The notes under the pieces were generated by a model. It did no database searches. It saw nothing but the letters and a program-made list of their open reading frames with translations, and was not told the origin of the DNA. Positions 6,872 through 9,099 of a DNA stretch of 9,099 nucleotides are shown one piece after another. The DNA is from Anaerolineaceae bacterium. Its GTDB lineage: Bacteria > Chloroflexota > Anaerolineae > JAAYZQ01. Location of the stretch: positions 1 through 9,099 of the forward strand of contig JAAYZQ010000371.1 in the NCBI GenBank assembly GCA_012514775.1, read 5' to 3'. A program made the translations under genes and the position numbers. Positions within the stretch are counted from its first letter, which is position 1. The number at the start of each line of letters is the position of its first letter.

Positions 6872-8104
6872 ATGAACATCGTCGTCATCGGCACGCTGGA
6901 CACCAAGGGGCCCGAGGTGGGCTTCTTGCGGGAGGAGGTGGCCAGGCGCGGCCACTCGCCCCTGGTCATCGACCCCGGCATCCTGGGCGCGCCGGCCATC
7001 CCGGCGGACGTCGGCCGCGAGGAGGTGGCCCGGGCGGGCGAGCACGAGCTGGCCGCCCTGGTGGCCAGCGGCGACCGGCAGCTCTGCCAGCGGGCCATGA
7101 TCGACGGCCTGGTGCAGGTCGTCCGCCGGCTGCACGCCGAGGGCCGGGTGGACGGCATTGTCGCCGTGGGTGGTGCCCAGGGGACGGCCATGGCTACGGC
7201 TGCCATGCGCGTCCTGCCCGTGGGCCTGCCCAAGGTCATGGTCTCCACCGTGGCCTGCGGCCAGACCACCTTTGGTCCCTACGTGGGCACCAAGGACGTG
7301 GCCATGATCCACTCGGTGGCCGATATCCTGGGGCTCAACCGGGTGACCAGGCGCATCCTGGCCCAGGCGGCCGCGGCGGTCACGGCCATGGCCGAGGTGG
7401 GAGCCGAAGCGGAGCATGCCGATGGCGAGCTGGTGGCCATCACCCAGGCGGGCATCACTACGCCGGGTGTCATGGCCGTCAAGGAGCGGCTGGAGGCCCT
7501 GGGTTTCGAGGTGATTGCCTTTCACTGCAACGGCATCGGCGGCCAGGCGATGGAGGAGCTGGTGCACGACGGCGCCATCAAGGGCGTCGTCGACTATTCG
7601 CCCCACGAGGTCACCGACTTGCTCTTTGGCGGGCTGATGCCGGCCATGCCCGGCCGCCTGGAGGCCGCCGGGCAGATGGGCATCCCCCAGGTGGTGGTCC
7701 CCGGCGCCACCGACATCCGGCTTCACGGCCGCCCTGAGGAGCTGCCCGAGGATCTGCGGGCGCGGGCCTGCGTTCAGCACACGCCGACCCATACCCACGT
7801 GCGGGCCACCGCCGAGGAGATGGCGGCCGTGGGCCGCTGGATCGCCGAGCGGCTGAACGCCGGGCAGGGACCGCGGGCGGTGCTCATCCCCGAGCAGGGC
7901 TACAGCATGTTGAACCGCCGCGGCCAGGTGTTGTGGGACGAGCCTGCCAACCGGGCCTTTGTGGCGGCCATGGAAGAGTCGCTGCTCCCCGACGTGGATC
8001 TGATTTCGCTGGACGCGCACATTAACGATGCCTCCTTTGCCGAAGCCGTGGTCGAGGCATTTCTCCGGCTGCGGGCCGTGCAGCGCGGGCCGGCTCAGGA
8101 GTAG
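6872..8104 (+). CDS. Tm-1-like ATP-binding domain protein B (UPF0261)
   Basis: A 410-residue paralogue of the protein at 3547-4815. It has TLDTKG at residues 8-13, IDPGILG, AVGGAQGTAMATAAMRVLPVG, FGPYVGTKD and MIHSVADILGLN in the N-terminal half, then AITQAGITTPGVMAVKERLE, FHCNGIGGQAMEEL, SPHEVTDLLFGG and LDAHINDASFAEA in the second half. Over the block from residue 113 to 163, 33 of 51 residues equal those of protein A. The C-terminal half differs more: where A has HNKQMTCFAPTPDEM this protein has a histidine/threonine-rich HTPTHTHVRATAEEM, suggesting a different ligand or a heteromeric pair. AGGGAG at 6859-6864 lies 7 nt before the ATG. It directly follows the aldolase gene and precedes a second UroD-like gene. 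Reaction unknown. Confidence 0.92.
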   Translation: MNIVVIGTLDTKGPEVGFLREEVARRGHSPLVIDPGILGAPAIPADVGREEVARAGEHELAALVASGDRQLCQRAMIDGLVQVVRRLHAEGRVDGIVAVGGAQGTAMATAAMRVLPVGLPKVMVSTVACGQTTFGPYVGTKDVAMIHSVADILGLNRVTRRILAQAAAAVTAMAEVGAEAEHADGELVAITQAGITTPGVMAVKERLEALGFEVIAFHCNGIGGQAMEELVHDGAIKGVVDYSPHEVTDLLFGGLMPAMPGRLEAAGQMGIPQVVVPGATDIRLHGRPEELPEDLRARACVQHTPTHTHVRATAEEMAAVGRWIAERLNAGQGPRAVLIPEQGYSMLNRRGQVLWDEPANRAFVAAMEESLLPDVDLISLDAHINDASFAEAVVEAFLRLRAVQRGPAQE

Positions 8105-8128
8105 GGGGACGGCGCGGTGAGGGCGACC

Positions 8129-9099
8129 ATGAGCCCGCGGGAGCGGGTGCTGGCGGCGGTCGACCGCCAGGGGCCCGACCGGGTGCCCATCGACGTGGGG
8201 GGCACCTCCTTCAGCACGGTCATCGGGCAGGCATACGAGCGGCTGAAGGCCATCCTGGGTGTGGGCGGCGAGACGGCCTACATGAAGCGCAAATCGCGCA
8301 GCGCCCTGCTGGACGAGGCCGTGGCCCGGCGCCTGGGCACCGACACCCGGCCGCTCCTGGTGGGCAGCCCCGACGGCTGGCAGGACGTCTATTTTGACGA
8401 CGGCTCGTTCCGTGACGAGTTTGGCGTGGTCTGGCGCCGGGCGGGCGACGGGCACTATGCCCCCCTGGGCAACCCCCTGCGCCAGGCGGGCCTCAACGAG
8501 CTGGCGGCCTACCCCTGGCCCGATCCCCACAACCCGGGACGCACACGGGGCCTGCGCGACGCTGCCCGGCGGCTCCACGAGGAGGGCGAGCACGCCGTTG
8601 TCCTGTCCATGCCCGTGGGCTTTGTCCACCTCAGCCAGTACCTGCGGGGCTACGAGCAGTGGCTCATGGACATTGTCCTGAACCCCGAGTTCCTGGATGC
8701 CCTCATGGACGGTGCCCTGGCCTGGTGGATGGCGCTCTGCGCGTCCGTCCTGGACGAGGTGGGGCCCTACGTCGACGTCGTCGCCCTGGCCGACGACGTG
8801 GCCTTTCACGACCGGCCCATGGTGGACCTGGCGCGCTACCGGCGGCTTTTCAAGCCCCGCCACGAGCAGATGGTTCGCTGCGTCAAGGAACGCTCCGGCG
8901 CCCGGGTGCTGTACCACTGCTGCGGCGCCGTGCGCTCGCTGGTAAACGAATTTGTCGATATCGGCGTCGATGCCCTCAACCCGGTGCAGGTTTCATCGGC
9001 GGACATGGACACGGCGGCCCTGAAGGCCGAATTCGGGGAGCGGATCAGCTTCTGGGGGGCCATCGACACGCAGCGTGTCCTGCCCCGGGGCACGCCCGA
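8129..9099 (+). CDS. Uroporphyrinogen decarboxylase-like (MtaA/CmuA-type) protein 2, 3' end outside window
   Basis: An open frame without stop to the right edge gives 323 residues. SPRERVLAAVDRQGPDRVPI followed by DVGGT is the typical opening of UROD-family methyltransferase-like proteins. Further on are FVHLSQYLRGYEQWL, ALADDVAFHDRPMVDLARYR and, near the edge, LYHCCGAVRSLVNEFVDIGVDALNPVQ. The HCCG (H263, C265) matches the HxCG zinc-ligand motif of MtaA and related corrinoid-dependent methyltransferases; the third ligand cysteine would lie beyond the window. This differs from the other UroD-like protein, which has HSDG. ATG at 8129 follows GGTGAGGG at 8116-8123; an in-frame GTG at 8117 with AGGGGG at 8103-8108 is an equally possible start adding four residues. 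It lies 24 nt after the Tm-1-like gene. A methyl-transfer role is plausible, but no corrinoid protein gene is visible. Confidence 0.88.
   Translation, partial: MSPRERVLAAVDRQGPDRVPIDVGGTSFSTVIGQAYERLKAILGVGGETAYMKRKSRSALLDEAVARRLGTDTRPLLVGSPDGWQDVYFDDGSFRDEFGVVWRRAGDGHYAPLGNPLRQAGLNELAAYPWPDPHNPGRTRGLRDAARRLHEEGEHAVVLSMPVGFVHLSQYLRGYEQWLMDIVLNPEFLDALMDGALAWWMALCASVLDEVGPYVDVVALADDVAFHDRPMVDLARYRRLFKPRHEQMVRCVKERSGARVLYHCCGAVRSLVNEFVDIGVDALNPVQVSSADMDTAALKAEFGERISFWGAIDTQRVLPRGTP

Noticed and set aside
4623..8917. Very long antisense open frames, e.g. 4623-6095, 5734-7269 and 6719-8917 on the minus strand
   Set aside because: They lie opposite well-supported genes with recognisable motifs, have biased low-complexity composition and match no family. 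Long antisense frames are expected in GC-rich DNA with strong third-position bias.

Overview
The window is a gene-dense, GC-rich stretch (clearly well above 60% GC) with nine genes, all on the + strand and mostly 5-75 nt apart. No RNA gene, mobile element or CRISPR array is visible, and no gap reaches 300 nt. The content suggests a Chloroflexota-type soil or thermophile bacterium (Anaerolineae/Caldilineae style): a MoxR/CoxE pair, multiple uroporphyrinogen-decarboxylase-like proteins and Tm-1-like proteins. This lineage call is inference from gene content only; no marker gene is present.

Layout. (1) 3-1915: the 3' end of a MoxR-type AAA+ ATPase, then a complete CoxE-type von Willebrand A protein. 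This pair is known from CO dehydrogenase (CoxD/CoxE) maturation loci and related metal-centre or complex-remodelling systems. (2) 1927-2670: a GntR-family regulator with a UTRA (HutC-type) ligand-binding domain, starting at TTG only 11 nt after the CoxE gene. (3) 2707-9099: a metabolic cluster in the order metallo-beta-lactamase-fold hydrolase, Tm-1-like/UPF0261 protein A, UroD-like protein 1, DhnA/LsrF-type class I aldolase, Tm-1-like protein B, UroD-like protein 2 (cut by the window end).

How they may work together. The metabolic part looks like one operon in which a Tm-1-like plus UroD-like pair occurs twice around a Schiff-base aldolase, with a lactonase-type hydrolase at the front and a UTRA regulator just upstream. 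A reasonable inference is an inducible catabolic pathway for an organic acid, lactone or sugar-derived (possibly O-methylated) compound: ring opening by the hydrolase, ATP-dependent activation by the Tm-1-like proteins, methyl transfer or decarboxylation by the UroD-like proteins, and carbon-carbon cleavage by the aldolase. None of the substrates can be read from the sequence. The combination does not match a pathway I can name and is the best candidate here for an undescribed system.
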